From: Acidobacteriota bacterium
GTDB taxonomy: Bacteria; Acidobacteriota; Blastocatellia; UBA7656
Direction: 5' to 3'
Assembly (NCBI GenBank): GCA_040754075.1
Contig: JBFMDH010000033.1
Span: 19,488-83,487 of the forward strand
Length of the DNA: 64,000 bases
Each line of letters starts with the position of its first letter. Within the stretch, counting starts at the first letter, position 1. The position numbers were made by a program, and so were the translations under genes. The notes under the pieces were generated by a model. That model was not told where the DNA came from. It saw nothing but the letters and a program-made list of their open reading frames with translations, and searched no databases. This document shows positions 9,348 to 17,733 of this stretch, piece by piece.

Positions 9348-9956
9348 TTAAGCGTTATAGACGTTCGAGTTTGAGACCTTATCCCATAACCCTTGTTTGT
9401 TCGGGTCCCACATCGGCCACAATAAAAGAATGATACAGATGCCGCCGAGAAAACCTTTCACCAGTTCGCGTAAAAACGCTTTGCCGAAACCGAGCGGTTG
9501 ACCGTTCTGGTCTAAAACTTTAATCTTCATCCATTTTTTACCCAAGGTTGCGCCGTCGCGTCCCAGTCGATAAATCTGATACAGCGCCCAACCGATTGCC
9601 CCGACAAAGATCAACGCATAACCCAGCAACATGAAAATGACCGCCACGCCTTCCATATCGCGTCCGCCGTTTGCTCCGGCGGCTATGGCGATGAAAAAAA
9701 GGATATATCCGGGAAGCATCATCAACCCGCCGAGAAACCCGTCAATAATGACCGCAAAGATGCGTTTACCAATGTCCGCATTTTGCATACCGTAACCGCC
9801 GCCGCCACCGTAGCCATATTGTTGCGGTGGGGGAAAGCCGCCGCCTTGTGGTGGATAACCGCCCTGTGGTGGTGGATAGCCGCCGCCTTGCGGATAGCCT
9901 CCGCCCTGCTGTGGTGGATAACCGCCGCCCTGATAACCGCCGCCGCCGTAAGACAT
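9348..9956 (-). CDS. RDD family membrane protein with Gly/Pro/Tyr-rich N-terminus
   Basis: The first 50 residues are a low-complexity tract of GGGYPP/QGGYPPQ repeats. The RDD-type core follows, beginning at DIGKRIFAVIIDGFLGG, with three hydrophobic segments and the conserved GATLGKKWMKIKVLDQNGQPLG loop. RDD proteins are inner-membrane proteins, some linked to ion or substrate transport. I place the start at 9956 (MSYGGGG) because AAGGAGG lies 7 bases before it; the ATG two codons earlier would sit against the ribosome site. The tyrosine-rich tail is probably a disordered cytoplasmic interaction region (inference). Confidence 0.82.
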   Translation of the reverse strand: MSYGGGGYQGGGYPPQQGGGYPQGGGYPPPQGGYPPQGGGFPPPQQYGYGGGGGYGMQNADIGKRIFAVIIDGFLGGLMMLPGYILFFIAIAAGANGGRDMEGVAVIFMLLGYALIFVGAIGWALYQIYRLGRDGATLGKKWMKIKVLDQNGQPLGFGKAFLRELVKGFLGGICIILLLWPMWDPNKQGLWDKVSNSNVYNA

Positions 9957-10087
9957 AATCATTCCTCCTTAATCAATTGATGAAATTTTTACTGATAAAT
10001 GCCGGAAGATAAAAAACGCTTGTTCGTAAAAGCAATTAAAACGCGGCGGAGTATAGCACCGACAGGCGCTTCCTGCAATTTTGCAAC

Positions 10088-11377
10088 TCAGCATTTCGCC
10101 ATTTCGCGCCGGTCAATCACGACGCGCCCTTTTTTCACCACCACCTGCGCGTGATTGATGCCAAACAGATAAGGTATCTGCCGGAAGTTCGGGCAATCGA
10201 AAATCACTGCGTCAGCCTGTTTGCCAATTTCGAGTGAACCGAGGCGCGCGCCGCGATTTAAACTATAAGCGGCGTTGATGGTCGCCGCGGTAATCGCTTC
10301 GGCAGGCGTCATCTTCATTTGCGTGCAGGCAATCGACAGCATCATCTGCATCGACGGTGTAGGCGAACTGCCGGGGTTGAAATCGGTTGCAATAACGACC
10401 GCGACACCCGATTCAATCAATTTACGCGCCGGCGGGTAATGCGTCAGTCCCAGATTGAAGACCGCGCCGGGAAGCAAGACTGCCGCAACTTTCGCCCGCA
10501 GCAATGCGGCAATCCCCGCATCATCTATCCATTCGAGATGATCAGCGGAGGCGGCTTCGAGTTCGGCGGCAAGCAAGCCGCCGCCGCTCAAGGTCAACTG
10601 ATCTGCATGAAAACGTATGCCCAGTCCAATCGCTTTCGCCCGCAACAGTATGCGCCGCGTCTCTTCAATATTAAAAACGTGTGATTCACAAAACACATCG
10701 CAATACTCAGCGAGTTTTTCTTCGACGACGCGCGGCAACATCTCATCAATCACTAAACGAATATAGGTTTCGCGGGATTTCGCGGGGTCATCGGCGCTAC
10801 GATACTCATCGGGGATTTCGTGCGCCCCCAAAAACGTCGGCACACATTCAAGCGGCGTCTCCTGATTTATCCGGCGAATGACGCGCAAAATTTTCAATTC
10901 ATCTTCAAGCGTGAGTCCGTAACCGCTCTTGGTTTCAATCGTGGTGGTGCCGTGTTCGAGCAACCGGCGCACGCGCGGCAAAGCCAACTCGAACAGTTCA
11001 TTTTCGCTGGCGAGTCGGGTTTTTCTAACCGTTGAACGAATGCCGCCGCCACGCGCGGCAATCTCCTGATAGGTGAACCCGGCGGCGCGCATTTCATATT
11101 CATCTTCGCGGGTGCCGGCAAAAACCGTGTGAGTATGGGCATCGACAAAACCCGGCAAGACGGCTGCGCCCTTTGCGTCTATGCGCATCGCGTCGCTGTT
11201 TACTTGATTGAATAAATCTTCGCTTTTGCCGATTGCCACGATGATGCCGTCACGCGCCAGCATCGCGCCGTTTTCAATAATCGCGAGGTCGCCCATTTCA
11301 TCTTTGCGGCGCGGGCGCGCGACCCCTGCAAGGGTGACCAATTGTCCGGCGTTATAAATGAGAAGTTCGTCCGTCAT
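10088..11377 (-). CDS. hutI: Imidazolonepropionase
   Basis: This amidohydrolase (429 residues) opens 4-imidazolone-5-propionate to formiminoglutamate, the third step of histidine degradation. Visible signatures are the metal-binding GFVDAHTHTVFAG (His81, His83), the family-specific TKSGYGLTLEDELKIL, FLGAHEIPDEY, the RFHADQ histidine near 257 and ATDFNPGSSPTPSMQ with the metal Asp near 330. The length is slightly above the usual 400-415. No hutH, hutU or hutG lies within the window, so the pathway genes are scattered or outside. The gene diverges from the secreted-protein cluster starting at 11.6 kb. Confidence 0.95.
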   Translation of the reverse strand: MTDELLIYNAGQLVTLAGVARPRRKDEMGDLAIIENGAMLARDGIIVAIGKSEDLFNQVNSDAMRIDAKGAAVLPGFVDAHTHTVFAGTREDEYEMRAAGFTYQEIAARGGGIRSTVRKTRLASENELFELALPRVRRLLEHGTTTIETKSGYGLTLEDELKILRVIRRINQETPLECVPTFLGAHEIPDEYRSADDPAKSRETYIRLVIDEMLPRVVEEKLAEYCDVFCESHVFNIEETRRILLRAKAIGLGIRFHADQLTLSGGGLLAAELEAASADHLEWIDDAGIAALLRAKVAAVLLPGAVFNLGLTHYPPARKLIESGVAVVIATDFNPGSSPTPSMQMMLSIACTQMKMTPAEAITAATINAAYSLNRGARLGSLEIGKQADAVIFDCPNFRQIPYLFGINHAQVVVKKGRVVIDRREMAKC

Positions 11378-11587
11378 GACTTAAAATTTCTTCGTTGACA
11401 GCTTTTCATTCAAGCTGAGAGATAATAATCTTGAACCTCGCAAAAAGAAAATCAAGGATTCGCAACGTCCGAGCGCGTTCAAGCACTTGAAACGAAAACT
11501 TTGATATAAGAAGCGGTTGGTAAATCTTTCCGATACTCGCCAACCCTGCAACTGACAATATTTTTAAAAATTCAGGGAGGATAAATT

Positions 11588-12301
11588 ATGAACGCTGCGC
11601 ATAAGGTGAAAATTTTTGGCGTCATCGCTTTACTTGGTCTGTTTATTTTGAGCGTCCCGGCGCAATGGGACAAAAAACCTTACACCGAATGGTCTGAGAA
11701 AGACGCCACCAAACTATTAAATGATTCGCCCTGGGGACAGACGCAAACCGCAACCGATACATCGGGTATGACCGGGGTTGCCCGCGCCGATTCATCGCAA
11801 AGTCGCATTTCGGATGTCACGCAGGTTCAATATCGCATTCGTCTTTTTTCATCCAAACCGATTCGTCAGGCAATCAGCCGAACCATTGAATTACAGTTAA
11901 AAGATAAACTCACCGATGATATGAAAGGGCGATTGAAAGCACTCGCCAGCGCAGATTTTCCCGATTACGTGGTAGTCACAGTGGTTTGTGAATCGCCCAC
12001 AGCCAACAGCAAAATCCAGGAAGCGACCGCCGCTTTGTACAAATTTGCAACCGCCGATTTGAAGAATAATACTTACCTCTTAACCAAAGGCGGCAATCGG
12101 GTTTTCTTGCAGGAATATCAAGCGCCGCGAAACGACGGGTTTGGCGCGCGGTTTATCTTCCCGCGACTGGTTAATGGTGAAGCCTATGTCACCGCAAATA
12201 GCGGCGAGTTGTTATTCCATTCGGAACTTCCCAAACTCGTTGAATTGAATATGCGCTTCAAAGTGAAAGAGATGATGTTCGGCGGAAAGCTTGAGTATTG
12301 A
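11588..12301 (+). CDS. Secreted protein of unknown function
   Basis: The 237-residue protein has an N-terminal signal segment (about 8-25, FGVIALLGLFILSVPAQ). A tryptophan-containing motif, KPYTEWSEKDATKLLNDSPWG (about 30-50), follows; I associate it with uncharacterised acidobacterial secreted proteins. The rest is mixed alpha/beta with no catalytic pattern. GGAGG precedes the ATG. The next gene overlaps its 3' neighbourhood within 30 bases, so a short operon with the TonB/TPR protein and the beta-barrel is likely. Function is unknown. Confidence 0.75.
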   Translation: MNAAHKVKIFGVIALLGLFILSVPAQWDKKPYTEWSEKDATKLLNDSPWGQTQTATDTSGMTGVARADSSQSRISDVTQVQYRIRLFSSKPIRQAISRTIELQLKDKLTDDMKGRLKALASADFPDYVVVTVVCESPTANSKIQEATAALYKFATADLKNNTYLLTKGGNRVFLQEYQAPRNDGFGARFIFPRLVNGEAYVTANSGELLFHSELPKLVELNMRFKVKEMMFGGKLEY

Positions 12302-12326
12302 TACATTCACAGACCGGGAGAAAGCT

Positions 12327-13370
12327 ATGAATAAAATCGCAATCATTCTCCTTTTTGCCTTTGCGTTTTTCATCTCAGGCAATCCTCAAACAGCGGCTTC
12401 ACAAAATGAACCGGGGAAAACCGCACAAGACTCACCCGCATTGCAGGAAGCGCACAAACTGAGCGCACAGGCAATCAAATTTTATAACGCAGGCAAATTT
12501 GATGACGCTGTCCCTTTAGCAAAACGCGCGCTTGAGTTGAGAAAACAGGCATTAGGAGATAAGGATAAACTGGTCGCTGATGCTTATAACAATCTCGGCG
12601 CAATTTACAAAGGCAAGAATGCTTACCGCGATGCGGAAACAGCGTTCAAAAAAGCGTTGGAGATTTACGAAGCGACCTTGGGCAAAGATAGCCCGCAACT
12701 CCTGTTTACGATTAACCATCTTGCCTGGATGGTTTATGCCAATGGAGACAGCATTGGGGCTGAAGGGCTTTTTAAGCGTTCGTTGACCATCAGCGAAAAA
12801 GCTATAGGGAAAGAGAGTGCCGTCATTCAATCGCTTTATAATTTGGCAGAGTTTCATCAACGAACCGGACGGTATGAATCCGCTGTCTCTTATTACAAAC
12901 GCGCCATAGAGGTATTGGAGAAAATCGCCGGGCCTGAAAATAAAGAGATTGCCGATGTCGCAGAAAAATGCGGTTGTGTGTTGAATATCAGTAAAAAAGG
13001 AGCGGAAGCAATCGCGTTTTATGCGCGCGCCAGAATGATACGCGGGAAAGGCAACGCCAGCGGGTCAGCAACCGCTGAAGGAGCGAAGATAGGCAGTAAT
13101 TTAGGTAATCTCATCGCCGGGAAAGCAACCTATCGGGAAGAACCAATATATCCGGCTGCGGCTAAACAGGCACGCCTTTCCGGTTCGGTCATTATTGAAG
13201 TAACCATCAACGAAGACGGAAAAGTGATTCAATCCCGTGTTCTCTGTGGGCATGATATATTTGCCTGGGCTGCTGAAGAAGCGGCTCGCAAATGGCGCTT
13301 TGCGCCGACCTTACTGAGCGGAAATCCTGTAAAGGTCATTGGCACGATAACTTTCAATTTTAATATCTAG
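12327..13370 (+). CDS. TPR protein with C-terminal TonB domain
   Basis: The 347 residues start with a signal peptide (MNKIAIILLFAFAFFISG). Four to five tetratricopeptide-like helical pairs of the kinesin-light-chain type follow (about 40-230), with units such as VADAYNNLGAIYKGKNAYRD. A TonB_C domain closes the protein (EEPIYPAAAKQARLSGSVII to the end). TonB C-terminal domains contact outer-membrane receptors, but this protein has no transmembrane TonB anchor beyond the signal. A role as a periplasmic linker is inference. I chose the ATG at 12327 because GGGAGA lies just upstream; a longer TTG-initiated frame from 12291 would overlap the previous gene and lacks a ribosome site. Confidence 0.83.
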   Translation: MNKIAIILLFAFAFFISGNPQTAASQNEPGKTAQDSPALQEAHKLSAQAIKFYNAGKFDDAVPLAKRALELRKQALGDKDKLVADAYNNLGAIYKGKNAYRDAETAFKKALEIYEATLGKDSPQLLFTINHLAWMVYANGDSIGAEGLFKRSLTISEKAIGKESAVIQSLYNLAEFHQRTGRYESAVSYYKRAIEVLEKIAGPENKEIADVAEKCGCVLNISKKGAEAIAFYARARMIRGKGNASGSATAEGAKIGSNLGNLIAGKATYREEPIYPAAAKQARLSGSVIIEVTINEDGKVIQSRVLCGHDIFAWAAEEAARKWRFAPTLLSGNPVKVIGTITFNFNI

Positions 13371-13407
13371 CGAAAGCAGCTTTTCTAAAAATCAGATGGA
13401 GAAAATC

Positions 13408-14022
13408 ATGAAGTTAAAATTTTTGTTGAGTGTGGCAATCATCATTTTTACGGCGACCGTAGTAAACGCGCAAAAGCATGAAATTGCGTTCACTTCCGGC
13501 GGGTTAAAAGTCGGCGAACGCGGATTCAATCTGCCGCAACCCGGCATTTTAAAATTCAAAACCGGCTTTACCTATCAATTCAATTACGCCCAGCGCCTGG
13601 TCGATGCCAAAATCGCTTCGCTGTACTGGGAAATTCCGGTTGCCGTAACCCCGAAAACCAAAGTCAGCGGAACCAACGCGCTGTCGCCGAGCAGCTATTC
13701 ATCGCTCTTTATTTCGCCGGGACTCAAACTCAAACTTTTTCCAGTCGGCAAATTTTCGCCCTACGCCGCGCTGGGGTTTAATGTGTCGCGGTTTAATCAA
13801 GGCTCGCGGCTTCTCAACAATCAACCGAATCCCAATGAGTCTTCGGAAACCAGCGCCGGACTCACGATTGCCGGGGGCGTCGATATCAAGGTGATTTCCA
13901 AATTGAGCATTCGCGGCGAAGTGCGCGATTTTTACGCCGAGGTGCCGCCGCTCAACATCAATGCCTTGCGTTCGCGTCAACACAATGCGCTGATTTCCGC
14001 AGGCTTCGTGGTGCGGTTTTAA
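13408..14022 (+). CDS. Outer-membrane beta-barrel protein
   Basis: The 204-residue product has a cleavable signal (MKLKFLLSVAIIIFTATVVNAQ). Alternating hydrophobic strands typical of a small eight-stranded OmpA/OmpW-like barrel follow, ending in an aromatic C-terminus (ISAGFVVRF) as outer-membrane insertion signals do. GGAG lies 6 bases before the ATG at 13408, so I prefer it to the upstream ATG at 13396. It is the last gene of the probable three-gene unit with the secreted protein and TonB/TPR protein. Function is unknown beyond the outer-membrane location. Confidence 0.78.
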   Translation: MKLKFLLSVAIIIFTATVVNAQKHEIAFTSGGLKVGERGFNLPQPGILKFKTGFTYQFNYAQRLVDAKIASLYWEIPVAVTPKTKVSGTNALSPSSYSSLFISPGLKLKLFPVGKFSPYAALGFNVSRFNQGSRLLNNQPNPNESSETSAGLTIAGGVDIKVISKLSIRGEVRDFYAEVPPLNINALRSRQHNALISAGFVVRF

Positions 14023-14130
14023 TCATCATTCATTATTCTGCAAAAAGTCAGGCAAATCGATTTTTTTGATTTGCCAAGTTGGCGTTTCCCTGATTGACTT
14101 ACACCTGATTTTTTCGCGGAGAAAACCATC

Positions 14131-15660
14131 TTGCTCGACAATAACATTGCAACGGGAGTTCCGCTTCCCCAACTCACGCCCGCCGAGGAACGCTTTGAAG
14201 CGATTCGGCAAAAACTCGGCTACATCATCGCGCCTTTGTTATTTATCACGTTGCTGCTGATTCCGATGCCCGGACTCAAACCCGAAGCCCATCGTCTGGC
14301 AGCGATTATGGCGGCAATCATCACGCTGTGGATTACCGAAGCTTTGCCGATGCCGGTGACGGCGCTGCTTGGCGCAACCGCCTGTGTGGTGCTGCGTGTG
14401 GCTCCCGCCAAAGAGGTCTTTGCGCCGTTTGCCGACCCGTTGATGTTTCTCTTCATCGGTTCATTCATCATTGCCCGGGCGATTTTTCTGCATCATCTCG
14501 ACCGCAGGTTGGCTTTCGGGGTGCTCTCCATCAAAGCGGTTGGCGCGCGTCCGGCGCGCATTCTCTTTGCCTTCGGCGCAGTCACGGCGTTTATTTCCGC
14601 GTGGATTTCCAATACCGCAACCACTGCGATGATGTTTGCGATTGGCATGTCCATCCTCGCTTTCCTGTTTGAAAAAGGCAAAGAGACCGGCAAGGAGTTA
14701 AGTTACCGCTATGCCACAGGCTTGATGCTGATGACTTCGTTTTCCGCATCAATCGGCGGACTTGCGACTCCCATCGGCACGCCGCCCAATGTCATCGGTC
14801 TTGGGTTTATCAAACAACTGCTCGGCATCGAATTCCCGTTTTTCAAATGGATGACCATTGGTGCGCCTGTCGTTACTGTGCTTTTTCTGTTTCTCTTTTT
14901 TTACTTGAATAAATTGTGCAAAGCCGGAGTCAAAGAGATTGACGGCAGTGTCGAGTTGATTACCCGCGAAAAAGAGAAACTCGGCGCGTGGACGACCGGG
15001 CAAAAATCCACGCTGACGGCTTTTTGTGTCACCGTGGTGTTGTGGGTAGTGCCGGGGTTGATTGCGCTGTTTGCCGGCGATTCGAGCAATACTTATAAAT
15101 TCATCAACGGCAGTGTGCCCGAAGCGGTTGCGGCGCTCACCGGCGCAGTCCTGCTCTTTTTCTTACCGGGAAACGCTGGCGAAAGAGCCATCAACTGGCA
15201 TCAGGCAGTGGAAATTGACTGGGGCGTGGTCTTGCTTTACGGCGGCGGGTTTGCGCTTGGCGTGCTGTCGTTTCAGACCGGGCTTGCCGAAGCGGTCGGC
15301 AAAGGGTTGACGGGAATGCTGCCGATTAGCGGAAATTTCGGCTTGCTCGTGGCTTCAACGGTCATCGCGGTTATCGTTTCGGAAACCACCTCGAACACGG
15401 CGTCGGCGAACATGGTGGTGCCGGTGGTGATTGCCATTGCCAAAGCCGCAGGCAGCGACCCGCTGGAACCGGCTCTGGGAGCCACTTTCGGGGCAAGCCT
15501 CGGATTTATGCTGCCGGTTTCGACGCCCTGCAATGCGATTGTTTACGGTTCGGGCTATATACCGCTCGGCAAAATGGTGCGCTACGGCATCTTGCTTGAT
15601 GTTGTGGGAACCGTCGTGATTATCGCGCTGGTCAAATTTCTGGTTCCTTTTTTGCGCTAA
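14131..15660 (+). CDS. SLC13/DASS family sodium:anion symporter
   Basis: A 509-residue polytopic inner-membrane transporter. The two hallmark Ser-Asn-Thr loops are visible: FISAWISNTATTAMM (about 150-165) and SETTSNTASANMVVP (about 415-430), which coordinate Na+ and the carboxylate in VcINDY-like carriers. The SIGGLATPIGTPPNVIG and GFMLPVSTPCNAIVYGSG segments complete the two inverted halves. Likely substrates are C4-dicarboxylates, sulfate or similar anions; the sequence does not say which. Translation starts at TTG, preceded by CGGAG about 9 bases upstream. The gene stands alone between unrelated envelope genes. Confidence 0.92.
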   Translation: MLDNNIATGVPLPQLTPAEERFEAIRQKLGYIIAPLLFITLLLIPMPGLKPEAHRLAAIMAAIITLWITEALPMPVTALLGATACVVLRVAPAKEVFAPFADPLMFLFIGSFIIARAIFLHHLDRRLAFGVLSIKAVGARPARILFAFGAVTAFISAWISNTATTAMMFAIGMSILAFLFEKGKETGKELSYRYATGLMLMTSFSASIGGLATPIGTPPNVIGLGFIKQLLGIEFPFFKWMTIGAPVVTVLFLFLFFYLNKLCKAGVKEIDGSVELITREKEKLGAWTTGQKSTLTAFCVTVVLWVVPGLIALFAGDSSNTYKFINGSVPEAVAALTGAVLLFFLPGNAGERAINWHQAVEIDWGVVLLYGGGFALGVLSFQTGLAEAVGKGLTGMLPISGNFGLLVASTVIAVIVSETTSNTASANMVVPVVIAIAKAAGSDPLEPALGATFGASLGFMLPVSTPCNAIVYGSGYIPLGKMVRYGILLDVVGTVVIIALVKFLVPFLR

Positions 15661-15899
15661 ATAATCAAGGTTTAACTGTTTTTTTAATCGCCATTACCCT
15701 TTTGCCGACGGATTTGACCGCCCGGATTGAAGGCGCGATCATCATTTATCGTCGCAAACGACTTTTCATTCCCTGAATTTGTGAGTTATGAATTATTGAC
15801 AAGCAAAAAGTGCTGCGGGATAATCGGGCGAGCGAGAAGGAATCTGGCCCTCTTTATTTCCCGCAAACCCTTGAGAGTAATTTTTAGGAGGCAATCAAA

Positions 15900-17546
15900 G
15901 TGGAAAACGAGCGTGAGAACAGACTCCGCCAGCAAATTGAAGAGCTTGTGCGCTCTCGCGTGGGCGTCTTAGAGCAAGATGTCAGCAGTTTGCAAAGGGA
16001 ATTCAATGATGCGTTCACCAGACTTTTGGAACGCACGGACGCGGCTGCCAATCTATCGGATAACGACCCACTCATCGGACAAATCACCGCCGAAATTACT
16101 GCGCAAATCGATCAGGCGAGCACCTCAAGCGTCAAACTCGGCGCTGACCTTGCGCTCCTGCGCGATTCGGTTGTCGAACTCGACCAGCAGCGCAATCAAG
16201 CCGAAGTCCTAAACACCCTGGTAGCGCGGGCTGCCAATTTTGCGCCGCGTGTGGTGTTGTTTGTCGTCAAAGGCACCAATGCGCTGGCATGGGCTGCCAG
16301 AGGCTTCGATGATTCGGTGGGCAACAGTTCGATTCGTGGACTATCGGTTGCCCTGCAATCCGATACCGCTTTGCGGGCTGCCGTAACCGCTTCGCAAACC
16401 TGTTATGGCGCGCCCGATCAGCAAGCTGAAAACCACTTGATTTTCGGCAGGCTCGGCAATGTTCAGCCGCAGCGGGTTCTCGTTGTTCCTTTGAAAGTGC
16501 GCGGGAAATCCGCCGCCGTCTTCTATGCAGACTCCGCAGATCGCGGCGAATCGGCGGTTAATGTCGAAGCCATCGAATTGCTGGTCAGCACCGCAGGGTT
16601 AGTTGTTGAACTCGTGTCACTGAGATCAAGACTCGGTGAAGTCGCGCAACCCGCTGCGCAGCAGCCAACCGCTGCGCCGGTGGTCAGAACCCCGACAGCG
16701 GAAATCAAGCAGGAACCCGCACCGGTCGCAACCCCTGCGCCACCACCAAGCGCCGTCTCAGCGCCGGAACCGCAACCCGAAGCCGTCACTCCTTCAGCGC
16801 CGGAACCGGTCGCGCCGCCAGCCGCCGAAGTAAAAGTCGAAGAAGCGCCACAACCGGCAAGCAGTTGGTCAGCGCCAAGCGCACCGGAACCGCAACAACC
16901 TTCCTGGGCAAGCGAACCGGAACCGCAACCGCCCGCGTGGGCGAGCGAACCTGCACCGGAACCATCCTGGGCAAATGCGCCGCCGCAACCGGAACCGTCA
17001 TGGACGACCCCGGAACCGCAGCCAACCGCTTTTGAATTTTCTACAGGACAGCCGGAAACCTACACCCAACCGGCAAGTGAATCGTTCTACACCCCATCGG
17101 AGCCGCAAACTTTTGCGCCGCCCGCGAGTTTTACAGAACCGGCGTATGCTGAAACCGCGCCTGCCGAAACCCAAGGTTTTGAATTTACTTCTGCGCCGGT
17201 TGCGCCGGAACCGCCGCCGCCTGCGCCGGTCGTTGCCGCGCCGCCGGTGGCAGCCAGTGAAGAAGAAGAAAAGCAGCATAATGACGCGCGCCGCTTTGCG
17301 CGTTTGTTGGTGAGCGAAATCAAACTTTATAACGAGCACAAAGTTACCGAAGGCAGAGTCAACAAAGACCTTTATGACCGCTTGAAAGACGATATTGACC
17401 GCAGCCGTCAGATGTACGAAAAACGTGTCGCGCCGACGGTGTCGTCAAAATTCGATTATTTCTATGATGAACTGGTCAACACGCTTGCCGAAGGCGACCC
17501 CAATAAACTCGGTTCGGATTACCCGCGACCTTCGGTTGCCATGTAA
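15900..17546 (+). CDS. GAF-like domain protein with long Pro-rich linker
   Basis: The 548 residues comprise several parts. An N-terminal coiled coil (about 1-105) precedes a GAF-like alpha/beta domain (about 106-235, including FGRLGNVQPQRVLVVPLKVRGKSAAVFYAD). About 220 residues of Pro/Ala/Glu-rich linker follow, with repeated PEPQPP and SWA(S/N)EP units. A charged C-terminal helix bundle closes the protein (DARRFARLLVSEIKLYNE, KDLYDRLKDDIDRSR, YFYDELVNTLAEGDP). No DNA-binding or catalytic module is present. The C-terminal bundle looks like a separate conserved module, which I cannot name. The start is GTG with AGGAGG upstream. The protein may be a cytoplasmic sensor or scaffold (inference). 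Confidence 0.78.
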   Translation: MENERENRLRQQIEELVRSRVGVLEQDVSSLQREFNDAFTRLLERTDAAANLSDNDPLIGQITAEITAQIDQASTSSVKLGADLALLRDSVVELDQQRNQAEVLNTLVARAANFAPRVVLFVVKGTNALAWAARGFDDSVGNSSIRGLSVALQSDTALRAAVTASQTCYGAPDQQAENHLIFGRLGNVQPQRVLVVPLKVRGKSAAVFYADSADRGESAVNVEAIELLVSTAGLVVELVSLRSRLGEVAQPAAQQPTAAPVVRTPTAEIKQEPAPVATPAPPPSAVSAPEPQPEAVTPSAPEPVAPPAAEVKVEEAPQPASSWSAPSAPEPQQPSWASEPEPQPPAWASEPAPEPSWANAPPQPEPSWTTPEPQPTAFEFSTGQPETYTQPASESFYTPSEPQTFAPPASFTEPAYAETAPAETQGFEFTSAPVAPEPPPPAPVVAAPPVAASEEEEKQHNDARRFARLLVSEIKLYNEHKVTEGRVNKDLYDRLKDDIDRSRQMYEKRVAPTVSSKFDYFYDELVNTLAEGDPNKLGSDYPRPSVAM

Positions 17547-17578
17547 TGCGATTTCTCATCCTCACCGTTTAACATTGG

Positions 17579-17606
17579 AAAATAGCCCGAATTTACGGGC
17601 TATTTT
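17579..17606 (+). terminator. Intrinsic terminator after the GAF/Pro-rich gene
   Basis: AAAATAGCCCG (17579-17589), a 6-base loop and CGGGCTATTTT (17596-17606) form a perfect stem with a T-rich 3' side, 32 bases after the stop codon. The A-rich left arm would make it work in both directions. Confidence 0.85.
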
Positions 17607-17733
17607 CACTTTCCGGTTAAAATTTTTCTGCACCGCGTAGAAAGTTCTTGTTTCCGGTAAACCAATTCGCGGATAATTCGCATCAGCCCTTTACAAGCAT
17701 CCGCAGCAATTTGAATGGAGTTAGCCCAAATTT

